Source: Chrysoporthe austroafricana
Taxonomy: Eukaryota > Ascomycota > Sordariomycetes > Diaporthales > Cryphonectriaceae
Length of the DNA stretch: 64,000 nt
Direction of reading: 5' to 3'
Assembly: GCA_001051155.2 (NCBI GenBank)
Contig: JYIP02000009.1
Coordinates: 1,488,001-1,552,000, forward strand
Part shown: in pieces, positions 44,355 through 56,453 of the stretch
Numbering within the stretch: position 1 is the stretch's first letter
How the letters are laid out: the number at the start of each line of letters is the position of its first letter
Notes under the pieces: model-generated
What the model was told of the DNA's origin: nothing
The model's input: the letters and a program-made list of their open reading frames with translations, nothing else
Database searches by the model: none
Made by a program: the position numbers and the translations under genes

Positions 44355-45261
44355 ATGGCTTACGGTTGGCAACTCTGGCTGTCGCCCCGCCCGACGCAGC
44401 GGACTAAGTCCGTCCAGGACGCCGCCGTACCGTCCCTCCAGGACGCGCTACTTTACGAGTTCCTGGTCCACAGGGGCCTCAAGGCAGTGCGCGAGACGCA
44501 CTACATCAGCAAGAAGATCGTCAGGGACGGGGCGTCCGGTCCTCCTCTGTAAGTTGACCCTGTCTAGACAGACTTGTGCGACATAGCACTGGCTAGCGAG
44601 TCGCGGGCAAGGTGCTGTGCTGATCCCGAAGGTAGACACATCCATCTGCGGCAGAAGGAAACTTTCGAGGTCGAGCAGGGCGTCCTCGGCGTCGTCAAGA
44701 ATGGTGTGGAGCATGCCATCCGCAAGGAAGATGGACCGGTGTCGATCGAGCCTGGTGTGAGGTAAGACTGCATGCGAAGCTCCTCATCAGACTGCGAGAG
44801 AGTGAAAATATAAATCTCACAGAGGCGATGGACAGGCACAGGTTCTGGGCGCACTCCACGTCGAGCGAGGACCTGATCTTCAAGGTCTGGGTCGAGCCCC
44901 AGGGCGTGGACCACGGCTTCGACGAGAGCTTCATGCGCAACTTCAGCGGGTATCTGCGGGACTGCGAGCGGTATAAGATCTCGCCTTCCATCTTCCAACT
45001 CCTCGTATTCCTGTATGATGCCGATATCGTCCTCACGCCTCCGTTCTGGACGCCGATCTGGCTCTTGGTAGCCCTCCACCAGGTCCTCGCGTACTGGGTC
45101 GGTGCTGGTCTGCTTGGGTGAGTCATCCTTGTCCTCACATCGGATCATCCCTGCATCCAACGATGTTAGCTGACTGCGACCACTATCCTAATATATATAG
45201 CTACAAGGCGAGTTATCCAGAATATAGCAATCTGAAAAGGCAAGGAGACACCGGACGATAG
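44355..45261 (+). CDS. Cupin-domain protein with C-terminal hydrophobic segment
   Basis: Four exons: 44355-44548, 44636-44761, 44836-45117 and 45201-45261, about 220 residues. The joins restore GASGPPL-HIHLRQKETFEVEQG and EPGVR-HRFWAHS, the two cupin motifs; the HIH, the Glu of ETFE and the later His are the expected metal ligands. The C-terminal part carries a hydrophobic helix (FWTPIWLLVALHQVLAYWVG) and ends YKASYPEY, as in a common fungal family of small cupins. The start could instead be the ATG at 44298 in the same frame, adding 19 residues. No catalytic activity can be assigned. Because every single frame is short, this gene is visible only after splicing. Confidence 0.85.
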
Positions 45262-45922
45262 TGCATGTGACTCTACAAAGCGTTGTCACCACTGAGATGC
45301 ACAAGGAGGCTGCCGACTTGCAGGCTGTGATGTGAGTCTTGTTTAGAGTTAATGGAGCACTGTGGGTGAGCTAGACTGAGATTTTGGAATTAAGAGACTT
45401 CATGTAGCCCCAATGAATTCACCTGAGTATACAGGCTTGAACAAACTAGCCGTCCCACTTGTCGTACAGGTTGTGCTCCCTAACTTCATTGTCGTCCTCG
45501 ACCTGTCCCAGCCGATAATTTGGGTTTTCTCCTCTAGGCTCTTGGAGGTCACGCATGGAATACGAACCCATTGCCATTGAGGACCTTGTATCCGATGCAA
45601 TTTTGATGGTGAAAATAGGATATGTATACATCTCAAGGCAGCATTGCTCCTTCTATGTAGTGCTCCGGTCTCCGATGCAGCTTTCTATACTGCTGTGGAT
45701 GCACATTGTTAATATATACAGCCGGTAATCTCAGGCTGCCCCTTATAACCGGCCGAAGGTGAGCTCTACTTACTTTCTTTTGAAGCAAGCTGGCCGGTCG
45801 GCTTCTGCACCGTGTCCCTTCATAATACGTATTTATAAGCGAATGAGAAGCAGGCAGATAGGCCTGTCATCCCATCCATTCTACGGCAATGCTATATAGT
45901 ACAACTGTTATACATGTGAAGA
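45262..45922. other. Convergent spacer, AT-richer
   Basis: Between the cupin gene (plus) and the AAA ATPase gene (minus). No gene seen. Confidence 0.5.
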
Positions 45923-47510
45923 TCATATTTTTGCGCGGCTCACCAGCTCAATATCGTCGTCAAGAGCTGTCGTCGACTCTTCGTTTGCCACCCATGCGCG
46001 AATGCTTGCTGCAGCCTCGGCTGCATTTTCTAGATGCATCTGAAAGAACCCCTGAAGTTGGGATGGGGTGAAAGTATTCTCTGGGATATGCCTTGAGAAT
46101 TCATACGCCAGGTGGCGCAGCATTTCGTTGGCCTCAGAGCATCCATTTGACGCCGCCGCGAGTTCGGCGTCCGAGCCTGGACCAAACATCCTGAGGAACA
46201 TCTCCTCGGCTGATTTTTGGCTGATGTTGCCAAGATGAACCCTCATATCAACCCTTCCCGGGCGTACCAGGGCGGCGTCCAGGCGGTCCGGCTTGTTTGT
46301 GGTCATGATGACTATGCGTCCCTCCTGGGATCCGACGCCGTCTAAGACGTTGAGCAAGCCCGAGAGGGTGCAGTTCGAGCTGGGACTGCGACTCCCAGAC
46401 CCAGCGGTCCGATCCTCCCTCCCAGGTAGATCGCGATCGGTCCACACGGCGTCGATATCTTCGAGGAGCACGATACATTGAGGAGGAATCTCCTGAAACA
46501 TCTGCTCCAAGTCCGCATCGGAGGCAACACTGGGAATCTTCACCTCGTAGAGATCAAGTCCGAACTCACCGGCAAGAGCTGATGACAACGAGGACTTGCC
46601 CGTTCCCGGAGGACCATAAAATAGATATCCTGATGGGCTGTCAGCATTTGCCCGACGCTGGTGGCGTGACACCGCAAGACCGCTTACCTCTGCGATACGG
46701 CATGCTTCGGCTCCGGTACCGCCTTTGGGTTTCAGGATCGAGGTATTTGCGAATGTCGGACAAGAGGCACTGTTTCACGTCCTCGTCAAAGTGCACCGTC
46801 TCCAGCAGCCGGATCGGCTTGCGCGACTTGGGTTGCCAAGAGATCCCGTAGCGATCCCTGGAGTAGACAGTGACGAAGTACTGAGTCTGCTGGTCTGCGT
46901 ACTCTCGACAGTCCCTGATGAAGGACTGTATTGGCTCCGCAGATCTCCCGAGACAGCTTATCTCAAGCTCTTCACCCCCAATCCCATCGTAACCCGGATC
47001 GCACATGGAGGCATTGAAGCTCTCCATTGAGCGTTTCAGGATGAACAGCCTCCCGGAGTGCCAGAACCATAGTGTCTCGAAGTGTGGAAGGTACTGAACA
47101 CCTCGTTGGGTCTTCTTCAGCGACGCAGACTCTGTAACGTCACCACGTCCGAGCCTCAACTCCGTACGAGCTGTGAAGAAGCGAGTATCGTTTCGAGGCC
47201 GGACGACATTGGCCAGCACCCAGGATACGACATTCCTATTCAAAGAGTCCCTCCCAGGTATAATGACGGATGCGATGAAAAAGTGCCGAATCCAGGTATA
47301 TGTCTCACGCCAGGCACGGTGAAGTAGTCGCCATACCGCAGGGACCACGCCTGCAATGGCGATGAGGGATCCGAGATGAGTTATATCAAGGCGAGCCAGC
47401 GAAGGCCAGTAGGAATGCGCTGCCGTCACTATCGATACAAACCCGTGAGGTACCTGGTCCGATAGTTTGAAAGTGGGTATTGCGCCTCCCGCGTGAAAGG
47501 GCTGGGCCAT
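45923..47510 (-). CDS. Bcs1-like AAA ATPase
   Basis: Two exons: 47510-46688 and 46629-45923 (58-nt intron), about 509 residues. The N-terminal ~250 residues are the BCS1_N region, with a hydrophobic segment near residues 30-55 (LGSLIAIAGVVPAVWRLLH) and the RPIRLLETVHFDEDVK segment that leads into the ATPase. The AAA core has Walker A GPPGTGKSS, Walker B CIVLLEDIDAVW, sensor 1 MTTNKPDRLDAALVRPGR and arginine fingers. Yeast Bcs1 inserts the Rieske protein of complex III, but filamentous fungi have many Bcs1 paralogues of unknown substrate, and the divergent linker here suggests one of those. The ATG at 47510 is the first in frame. Confidence 0.9.
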
Positions 47511-48721
47511 TGCCTTGACGTGAGGCGGGAGGAAAAGGGGTCGGTCGCGTTGCAAGCCGGAGAGAAGTGACGGGAACAGAAAGGAGCAAGGGGGACAGAA
47601 GAGCTAGAATACAATATGTACTACATAATGAATGGAAAAGAACGAAGACCAAGTCATCACCTCCCTGCGATAAGTGAGCGTGGAGGATGAGGAAAGCGTG
47701 GTGTGTGAGAGTTTGATGAGACCAACATGAACTTTTCGCACGGTCCAATCTTGGATGGAGCCTGCCAGGTGTCAACAGCTGTATTGCTGATTGGTCGCCA
47801 GCTGCCAATGATCTCTTAGCTCGGTCCCATTGACCAGACCACAGACTCTAGAGAGCCGACCCTATGAATGATGAAGTGATTATTGCAGGATATGTTACTG
47901 ATGAACCTTTGATAACTGGCAGTGTTATCTCTCTTAGTACTCATGCTGTGTGGCGGAGAGGAGACAACGATGTATTGAAGACTCAGGATTTCAATTAAAA
48001 TTGTGCAAAACATCTGGCCAGGCAGCTGCAAGCCTTGTCGCTCTAATTGAGTGAAATTATAGCATCAGATGGGTTTATCTGGTATTAATATATGCTATCT
48101 CATGTACTCTCGAAGATCACCGGAACCTGGCAGCACTCATGTTCTTCGGCGAATGTAGTTACGACTCACATGCAGATTTGGACATACATGCTACGCAGCT
48201 CAATTGTACGGAGGTAGAAATGCAAGAGTGTTTATCACAAGGCTTGTGATATCATCTTCATCAGAAGTGTGCTGGATTAGTTGACGAACACTCACGGTAA
48301 CTATTTCTCCAAGCCCCTATTTAACTATATATGTGTATTGTCGGAAGCGTATGTTTTTACTTATCTGGATAGTTAGCGATGGATCTTCTAGCATATTGAA
48401 AGGCTTTGAAAGTATAGAGTCATCGGTAAGGAAGGCTTCCCACTCTCCAATTCAGCTTATGCTGCCGCTATCGAGTTTGCAGAAAGATACATTTACCGAA
48501 ACAGGAGACACCTAGATTGACAGCAGTGAGTTTTGCATTCTTGGACTGCTGTCGCTTTATATATACACTTGCGTCCGGTGAAAACATCCAAGCCCCCGTC
48601 TTTGAAAGAATTTGCACAGGAAAGAAGAGAACAACCCCAGTAGCTTCACCTTTGACAAGCTTTTCCCGCTATCATCAAGCTCATTAGACGTATCCCGAAA
48701 TGGTCAGACGATTGGATCCAT
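47511..48721. other. AT-rich spacer
   Basis: Promoter side of the AAA ATPase gene and 3' flank of the protease gene. Frames are short and AT-rich; no gene is supported. Confidence 0.5.
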
Positions 48722-49589
48722 TTAACCAACGTAGTCGCAAGTGACAGTCTCGGCGGTAGCAGAGCACGAGGTGAGGACGGTACCGGACTGGCGGATGTCA
48801 ATGATGGAGCCGGAGCCGGCCTTGATGGTGGTGCTGCCGGAGGTGGCGTAGGCAGAGGTGAACTCGACGGAGTCGAAGTCAGCGAAGGGCACCAGGCTGA
48901 GACCCTCCTCGAAGTCCTCAACGATCCACTCCGCATCGTACTCGCACAAGTCACCCTCACTGGTGGTGAAGGTGTGGGTGACGCTCTTGCCGGTGGTGAC
49001 GTTCTCGATGACAGCAGTTCCCTCGGAGGTGCTGGTGGCGGTGACAGTCATGGTGACGGTGTCACCAGCATCAACGGTGAGGTCAAAGTCGTAGGCGTAG
49101 TCTATTATTACTTGTAAGCACCACCCACGGACTGCTTTCTAGATCAGGAGATGGGAACGTACCAGGGTACCACTCGTACCAGGCGTCGAAGCTGACGGAG
49201 CCGGAGTCGTAGCAGAAGTCGACACCAGTCTGGAGAATGGCGGTGTCGCAAGTGTCACCATCGATGCCAACCCAGGCGGAGGCGCAGTAGCCCTCGAGGG
49301 CGGCCTTCAGGGTGCTGCCGGAACCAGCAGAGGGGGTGGGGACAACAATGGTGCCGGTAACGTAGTCGACGCCGGTGGTGGTGTAGACAGAGCCGGCCCA
49401 GTTGGTGGAGTAGGAAACCTGGCTGGTCTCGTTGAAGGGAACATCGCTGGCCTGGATCCTAGGCTGGGAGTTGCGCTGCGAGGCACGCTTGGCGAACTTC
49501 TCGGCGTGGCGGGCACGGCGTTGCTCGGTCAGGCGGGCACCGAGGGCGACCTCGGCGGTGGCCAGGAGGGCGAGGGTGGAGAACTTCAT
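48722..49589 (-). CDS. Secreted glutamic peptidase (eqolisin, family G1)
   Basis: Two exons: 49589-49163 and 49101-48722 (61-nt intron), about 268 residues. A signal peptide MKFSTLALLATAEVALGA is followed by a basic propeptide (RRARHAEKFAKRASQR) and the mature enzyme from about residue 50 (NWAGSVYTTTG). The catalytic Gln is in AILQTGVDF (near residue 120) and the Glu lies in the AEWIVEDFEEG segment of exon 2; both signature regions and WVGIDGDTC and DAWYEWYPDYAYDF are intact. Eqolisins such as aspergillopepsin II and scytalidopepsin B are pepstatin-insensitive proteases active at very acid pH and are restricted mainly to filamentous fungi. The precursor length is typical. Confidence 0.95.
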
Positions 49590-49716
49590 GATGACTGAGT
49601 TGACGAGGAGCCGAAGACTGGACTTGGGACTGAGGCAAGATCGAAGAGCTGATGAGATGAGAGCTGCTGGGATGAGGAGTCGAGAGAATGAAACAGACTG
49701 GCGAGGTCGTTACAAG

Positions 49717-49723
49717 TTTTATA
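49717..49723 (-). promoter_or_regulatory. TATA-like element of eqolisin gene
   Basis: TATAAAA on the minus strand, about 130 nt upstream of the ATG at 49589. Confidence 0.5.
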
Positions 49724-52700
49724 CCCAGGAGCCCAAAGTATTAAGCATGGTGGAGAGTTCGAAAAGGCCGTGGTCCGGGGGTCATCTCGAGCCACGCGAG
49801 GCGACGACATGACGATTGCGGAGCCACGATAATGGAAGACCACCTTCCTGATACACCAATATCATCCACTTGCCTAGAGGGCACAGCGTAGAGTTGCATT
49901 TTTAGAGGATATGCATGCAAGGATAAAGTTGCACGGTGTCATATGGGGTTTGCGGGCTCACATTGGACGGAAACATGCAGAAGCCATCTCTAGCACCCGT
50001 AGCCTTGTACGCCTCTGTACTTCCATTTACGAGTCGATGAGTCCGGTGGCTTGGATTAGTTGTAGTCCGGATCTTCGCAGGACCCCCTTGAACGTGTTAT
50101 GTGAAACGGTTTATTCCTCTTCGTTATATCTCCATAACGGATTCCCTACGTGTTGTACTTCAAGTCCTTCAAACACGCCTTCCTGAGCAGTATCTCAAGA
50201 TCTCCGATCGCCAAGCGGCTCAAGGGGGTTGCATTGGGAGCAGGGACATCACAGTATCTAGAACTTAAAGGACGTTCACTCACAGTCGCTATGTGAACGG
50301 AGTTCTGGATGTCGCTGACCTTCCGGAAGAGGTACGATCGGCATGATGGTCTCTCCACGCGCCTAGGATGGGCGTTTGGACTTGAAGCCCGATGTGCGAT
50401 CTGGGCTGTTTTGTTTCCCGACCTAATTGCAGTTCTTGTGGATCTCAGATCTCCCTCCAGTCCTTTTCCGGGCATCCGATCTCTTGTCCTACATCTCGAG
50501 ACTGGAGCATCTCCATCCGGGGTTATGCTCCATCGTTCAACTAAAAACTTTCAGCTTAATAGGTCTTCGGTATAGAGTTATCTGCACACAGCTTGACGGC
50601 TGACATACTACCTTCCCGTGTAATGACATCCACGGATGTATTGTTCGGCAGACAAGATGATATCGACCTATCGGCGGCAATTGAGACAAGAGCCGATGGA
50701 ACCCCTGAGAATCCATCCGTTGTTCGACCCAGCTTCCTTTTAAAGTTGACGTGCATCAAGTGGCGCCCTCGGTGGATCCCGCGGCTACGTTGTCAGCCAC
50801 GCAAGAGTGACCCGATCCACCGACCTGCACAACATCATTGAGACCTTCTGCCGACTGGGCAAGGCTTGTTCTCGTTCTAATGCCCTCGGCTTAGGACATG
50901 AAATGATGTGCTGATGCAACGCCCCTTTGTAGTGTCTTGCGGCTGATGTGCTCGAGGCGAACCAGTAGGGTCCAGCCGAGTGGACTCCAACCCGCAGCCC
51001 GCGTACATGGAATGTTCTATTTTCTGCATCATACGGGCCTGATATAATGGCGCAATTGTGAAGAAGCTCTCAGAGCCCACCCCGAACAACCAGATATGGA
51101 AGGGGATTAAGAGTGGACTGACTAGTCTAGCTCTGTTAGTCGACCTATGTGCGGTGCGTGTGGATTTCGTCCAGTGAGCACATGACTACCTGCTCTTCAG
51201 TTCAAGCCACGCAACGTCGATGATCACTTCTCAGCCGGTTCTACAGACCGGGCCTAGCCACAGAAGATCAGCGCTGAAGGAAACCTGGGTCGACTTCGAT
51301 GTCGCACAATGGCGCGATGTCGGCACGTGAGAAGGATCCGGCTACGGCGACGCCCGACAACTTCTTTGGGAAGGAGAAGAAGCCATATCGAAGCTGTAGG
51401 AGTGGCTATGTCTCTCTAATGGTAGGTATGACGCGGAGATCACGCTCGTCTGGCCACGAGGCTACTGTACACCAAGGAACTGTCCGTCTTGGGTCCCATT
51501 GGCGATGCATTTCTAAAGCCTAGTTGCCTTCGTCTGGCGACTACCGGTCGGTGGGTAGTAGTGAAGGCGACGGCGGCCCCTCTCAACCCCAAGAACTTTG
51601 TAAGGGCTGCCATTCTGGTCTAGACCGCGACTTCAACATTCTGAACGATTCGATGTGAATTCAGGTGGGCTGAAAGTCCCATCTATTGGGCTGGGATGAC
51701 CGTGCCTTAATCACTTATTTCGGGCTTCGTCTTTTTGATTATCGTCCAATAACTCTTGGTGTAGGAAACTGAAGGTGGTATCACTTCGTGACTCGGTTGA
51801 GTATCGGTGGATCACCCGATTGTCGTCAGATTCAACAATAGCAAGTGAAATGAGAGCAGTACTGGGTCACTTCCATAGGACTCGCGGAGAACACAGCGTA
51901 CTGCGTTTTCTAATCTACTATGCTCAGTATAGACCCCATGTTATCTATGACTCCCTCCGCAGCTTCTCTCATCCAACACCGGAGAGAGTGCTGGGAATAC
52001 TCAGATCATCGACCACCGCAGTGTTCTGCCCGTATGTCATTTCTGGTATCAGGAGTGTCCTGGCTTGTAATTATAATCTTACGCCTTTGGCTGCTGCTTC
52101 TATCGCTCCGCTGGTGGTGTTAATAATGATTGAGGTATGAGCATTACGCATTCTATGCTCTTCCACAAGTTATGCCCCAAATTTATTTATCTTTATAGGA
52201 TCTTGAATGCCTGAAATGTACTGTTACCCGATCATATTCCGAGGTTAGCTACCGCAATCATCAAACCTTATGCCAGACGAAGTCCTTTGAGCTCCTTGCG
52301 CTGCCATCCTCCTTCCTAGCGGATTAGCGTTGGAGGAAAAGCTTATGAAGCTCAATGTACCTTTCAAAGTGAGATCTGGCTATTGATACCAGAATAATGT
52401 CCCAATGGGTGTTTACCGTTATAGTAAAGCCACTGTCGTCATCCGGTTACGATCAAGGACGCTGTAACCTTTCGAGAAGTCGTTGCAGAAATTTCATCAA
52501 TAGATATCCCCAATCTGTTCGCTTTCTCTCTTAGCTTCCGGAAGTTCTCTTCTCCTGGTTTTATTTCGTTCTTCAACCTCCGACTCATTTGTGGCAGGGA
52601 GAGGAGGCTTGGCGGTCTGTCAGAAACATATATTTAGTGATTAGAAGCAACTAGGGTACTAAAGCTAGTACATCGCCGTACTAGGCAGCCATCTTAAGCC

Positions 52701-52993
52701 GCTTCATGAACGGGATTTGCAGAGCTTAAGTCCAGATGTAAGCACTTGAAGAGTTACGAGAATATTTTCATTGCAAAACTTCGTCACCTAGAGCTATGAA
52801 CACTACCAGCAGTATGAAGACAGCCGCTCTCATTCCAAATCAGTCTCCGATGAACGGCCTGCTCGCCGAGAATGCATCGCGCGCGTTTCCCCGGGGATCG
52901 CAAAGAGAGAAGTTGTACACTTGAACGCAAATTTGACAGACTCCGATTCCTCCAGTGACTCGGCTGACCGATGCGCCTCCTCTCAGATGCAGA
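49724..52993. other. Gene-poor AT-richer spacer
   Basis: 3.3 kb in which no frame exceeds about 126 codons on either strand and none resembles a family. The mixed composition and many in-frame stops fit decayed sequence, but I found no repeat pair or transposon remnant I could name. Confidence 0.5.
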
Positions 52994-53671
52994 TCATCCT
53001 TTGGTGACGTACAAATACACGACTGGCTTCCCTCCACTCAGTCCAGTACGGGTTTTGTCCCATCCTACGTCCTTGATCTCCTTCTTCATGTCGGCCTCTT
53101 CGCTTGCATTAAAGCTCATGCCCTTGTACCAACGACCATTGCCTCCCTGGTGAACCTCAGTCACCCGGTTCTTCCTAGGATCAGGGTTCACCGCGCCGAA
53201 ACCTTTCAGTAGAGAATCGAGGGTGGTGTTGGTAGGAACATGTACCGTATAGAATGAGGAGACGAAGTTAGGCGGCAGGTTCCAGGGTGGGGTGTCACCG
53301 GTGCGAAAGATGTGGATCTTGGTATGCTCAGATGGGAAGAAGTAGTTGTATCCTGGCTCACAACCCACACCACCGGTCGAGTTTGTCATGTTCGCTGCTG
53401 GTAGCGAGGAGTCGATCGCGGGTTGTGCACCTGGAGTGCGACCTGCGTTGGTGAAGGCTGTCGGCTGCACATAACCTGGATGACCCATCACGGGGTAGGG
53501 GCAAGCATGACTGCCGTAGCCCCAGTATGGCTGCTGGGGCTGCACAAAGGCTCGCGCAGCACCAGGAGGATAGGTGAATGAATAGCCACCGTAGGCTTGT
53601 CGATTAGTTGGAGGAGGAGGGCCGGCATCACGACCCCAGGCTGGGTTCTGACCACCGCCGGTGTATGCCAT
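52994..53671 (-). CDS. Conserved fungal protein with Pro/Tyr-rich N-terminus
   Basis: A single exon of 225 residues. Residues 1-90 are Pro/Gly/Tyr/Gln-rich and probably disordered (GGYSFTYPPG, QPQQPYWGYGS). Residues 105-225 form a compact conserved domain: CEPGYNYFFPSEHTKIHIFR, DTPPWNLPP, HVPTNTTLDSLLKGFG, EVHQGGNGRWYKGM and KEIKDVGWDKTRTG. I recall this as a recurrent Pezizomycotina-only family of unknown function. No signal peptide or membrane segment. The sharp contrast between this well-kept frame and its decayed surroundings argues that it is a functional gene. Confidence 0.8.
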   Translation of the reverse strand: MAYTGGGQNPAWGRDAGPPPPTNRQAYGGYSFTYPPGAARAFVQPQQPYWGYGSHACPYPVMGHPGYVQPTAFTNAGRTPGAQPAIDSSLPAANMTNSTGGVGCEPGYNYFFPSEHTKIHIFRTGDTPPWNLPPNFVSSFYTVHVPTNTTLDSLLKGFGAVNPDPRKNRVTEVHQGGNGRWYKGMSFNASEEADMKKEIKDVGWDKTRTGLSGGKPVVYLYVTKG

Positions 53672-54058
53672 TGTGAAATGTGGTAGATAGGATCTGTTGT
53701 AGGAATACTGTCAGCAGTCATACAGGAAGGATTCTAGCTATTGATTACCCCACAGATGAGAGTTTCACCAAAGGTACCGATCTGGCCGAGTATTGGTGGG
53801 ATAAGGCATCCAAAAAGGACCGGGTTGAGGGTTTTGCTGAAGGTTGGGATTGCGGATACTCTGATGGAGACCGGAGTGCGTATCTGTACGATTGGTTGTG
53901 AGTGAGAATTGCACATTGAGCGGAGAAAAGTCGTTGATTTATAGCAACAAATGCCCGAGAACGACAGCCTGGGCGATGATTGTCACTGGTTTGTGATTCA
54001 ACGAAGCAGCTCATTGCTTACTCGGACACCTCGCACATTGAAGCCCATGACTGTACGG

Positions 54059-54361
54059 TTAAAGCTCACCATGGACACACTTACCGGTGAATCGTTCCCG
54101 GGGAGGTGGGGGGCCAAGATCAAAGCCGTGCACTGCACTCCAGCCTCTATTGTTGAAGTTATTTCTGAGAATGAGGCAAATCTCCTTGTGCCAGAGTATT
54201 CGGTGAGAAAGATCGTAAAAGTTGGCAGCAATGAAGCAAGACCAAGTGTAATCCTGAGGATCGACCTCGAGGTACACGCCAATGATGAGCTTGACGGCCT
54301 GCCTGGGATACTGGCCTGATGAGATGTAGTGGGCAAAGCCTCTGTTGGCCGACGACGACAT
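54059..54361 (-). CDS. Possible short protein (100 codons)
   Basis: An ATG-started frame, MSSSANRGFAHYISSGQYPR, with a normal amino-acid mix (LIIGVYLEVDPQDYTWSCFI; NRGWSAVHGFDLGPPPP) that looks coding in an AT-rich setting. A GTGAGC near 54074 could be a donor leading to further exons, but I could not place an acceptor. Not recognised. Confidence 0.3.
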   Translation of the reverse strand: MSSSANRGFAHYISSGQYPRQAVKLIIGVYLEVDPQDYTWSCFIAANFYDLSHRILWHKEICLILRNNFNNRGWSAVHGFDLGPPPPRERFTGKCVHGEL

Positions 54362-56042
54362 GAGCTAGAGCGCTAGGGGCCCTCAAGCGCGGTATGCTGT
54401 CAATTTCGAGAATTAGAGACCTGAGGGTAACGAGACTGTCTTATTAGAACACTGGCACGGTTGATTCTGTGCGTTAATGCAACCAAGAGAATGTGCTGAG
54501 CATGGGAATTGGTGTCAACGTAGTAACTGAGTGAATTTGCAAAAGGATTTTGGAATTGACAATTGAGAATTGCTCCGGACGTGGCTGATGATTAAGTTTA
54601 GTACGCCGCATGTGCAAGACGGTAAAGACTTGATGAATGGAAGGGCAGTGGTCAGAGAAATCAAGCCGATTGATTCATCAATCAATGCCAGGTCTTTGAG
54701 TTGCGACAAGGAGTTGAGCCTTACTAGCCACTCTTCAACAGTCACTTCATTCGGGATGGTCATCTGACAGATAGTTGATTTTGGCAGCTGACTGTTACGG
54801 ACTCAATAATTGCATGATAATCAAGTGAAGGTGAGACTGCTTGGTCAAGTACTTCTGAGCCGCGAGAGCTCATAGCTATTATTTCTGTCATAATGACTAA
54901 CGATTCTTGATAGCGACTGATCTTCAGTGACCCAACTGCAGGTTAAGGAGTTGTGTTTGCATCGAGGCTCATGGAGACGTCCGGCTGTCACTGGCCTATG
55001 ACGACTAGCAATTCCTATATGGTCACTAACCACACAAGCACGACTGACGAGAATGTGTCGTAATTGCTGAGCATGGCGATTCCGTTCCATAAAGAATGTC
55101 CTAACGCCCGTCTTAGGGTCGCACACAAGCCTCGGTCCATGTCCACGTACCGATACGTCCCTGAAGGCCTAGTAGAGCTGATCGGTCTGCCTATAACCCT
55201 CGATAATTCTCAAGCCTCCGAAAACCTGCTAGTGGCCCGTCTTTAGATTATCACTTGAGCCTAGTATTTGATATGTTGAAGCGGTGAAAAACTTGGGTAA
55301 TGTCACTGCTAATTAGATGTCGCTAATAGAATTCCCGAGGTCGTCATGTCTATCGTGTGGGCCTCTCTAGCTCATGAGAGTGCCTCGAGGACTAGTTGCT
55401 GGCGATAACTTGACTACTATGCAGGTCAACTTTGAACGAGTGCTGGTTAACACTGCAGTAACCATTCTTTTTATTTCTGGTAACTCTGGGAATTGATTTA
55501 TTCAATGCATCGCTTACGAACCACATTCTTTGCGGAATTGAACGGAGGTATGGTTGAAAGTGACTTGAATCAAGAGACACTTTCGACATGACTGCTAAAG
55601 CATTCAGTCCTTTTGCCATATTCAATTTTTAGCTTTTTATTTATTGAACCCCATAGTGTCTCTATAGAAATGATGGAAGACATTAAAGCAGCACGACATC
55701 GTGAATCGTAGTAGGGCTATCACTATCATTGAACTCTATTGCAAAAGTAGATGAGGCTCTTGAGATAAAGTATTTGTAGTGCTTTCTATGTTGAAAGTTC
55801 TGACCTCTACGCAAGTCCACGTGAGGCAAAGAATGGGAGTGACCTACAATACTTTGTAAAGTATGTTGGGAATAGTAAGGCCAAGCTAGGGACATCAGAT
55901 ATACAGCTCGACAAAATGTGCGATGGGCATTTAGTTAGTCAATTTGAATTAGGAAGCACCACAGAGTAGACATTACGCGGGTGTGTGTTAAGATCTATTT
56001 CAGGTGCCTAAAGTGAAACGGGTGAGGGACAAGCGTTGATTT

Positions 56043-56453
56043 TCACATGAGATCGCAGTTCCCTATTTCCTCCGCCGGTCGGAATAGTTCCTTATTTTCC
56101 CTGAAAAAAAGACCGTAAATCGTGAACCTCCGCAAGAACTCCTTGTCACCCGTGTGGATGACTCGACCCATCCCCTCCTCTATGACTTTCTCGAGATTCT
56201 CTCCCAACTTCTTATCCCTTCGCCACTTGTCAACGTCAGACGGACAAATGCTGAAGTCCAAAAAAATCATCCTCCAGAACCCGATGATGAGAAGCCAATT
56301 AGTGGCGGTGGCCTTGTCGAGTTGGAAGTCATGAACTGTCTCTCTGTCAGTCGGGAGCTGTGGGGGGCTGAGGGAGACCGCGTTGGCAAGTACATGGGCA
56401 GTGGTGAAAGCCGTATTGGAAGCTTCTTTGGACCTGGTACAGATGTCAGCCAA
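56043..56453 (-). CDS. Possible exon or gene fragment (136 codons)
   Basis: The longest frame in the 54.4-57.8 kb AT-rich tract. Its content (HDFQLDKATATNWLLIIGFW; DKWRRDKKLGENLEKVIEEG; EEIGNCDLM) looks like a folded helical protein, but the first residue is not an ATG and there is no clear upstream exon. It may be the last exon of a broken gene. Confidence 0.3.
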   Translation of the reverse strand: MADICTRSKEASNTAFTTAHVLANAVSLSPPQLPTDRETVHDFQLDKATATNWLLIIGFWRMIFLDFSICPSDVDKWRRDKKLGENLEKVIEEGMGRVIHTGDKEFLRRFTIYGLFFRENKELFRPAEEIGNCDLM

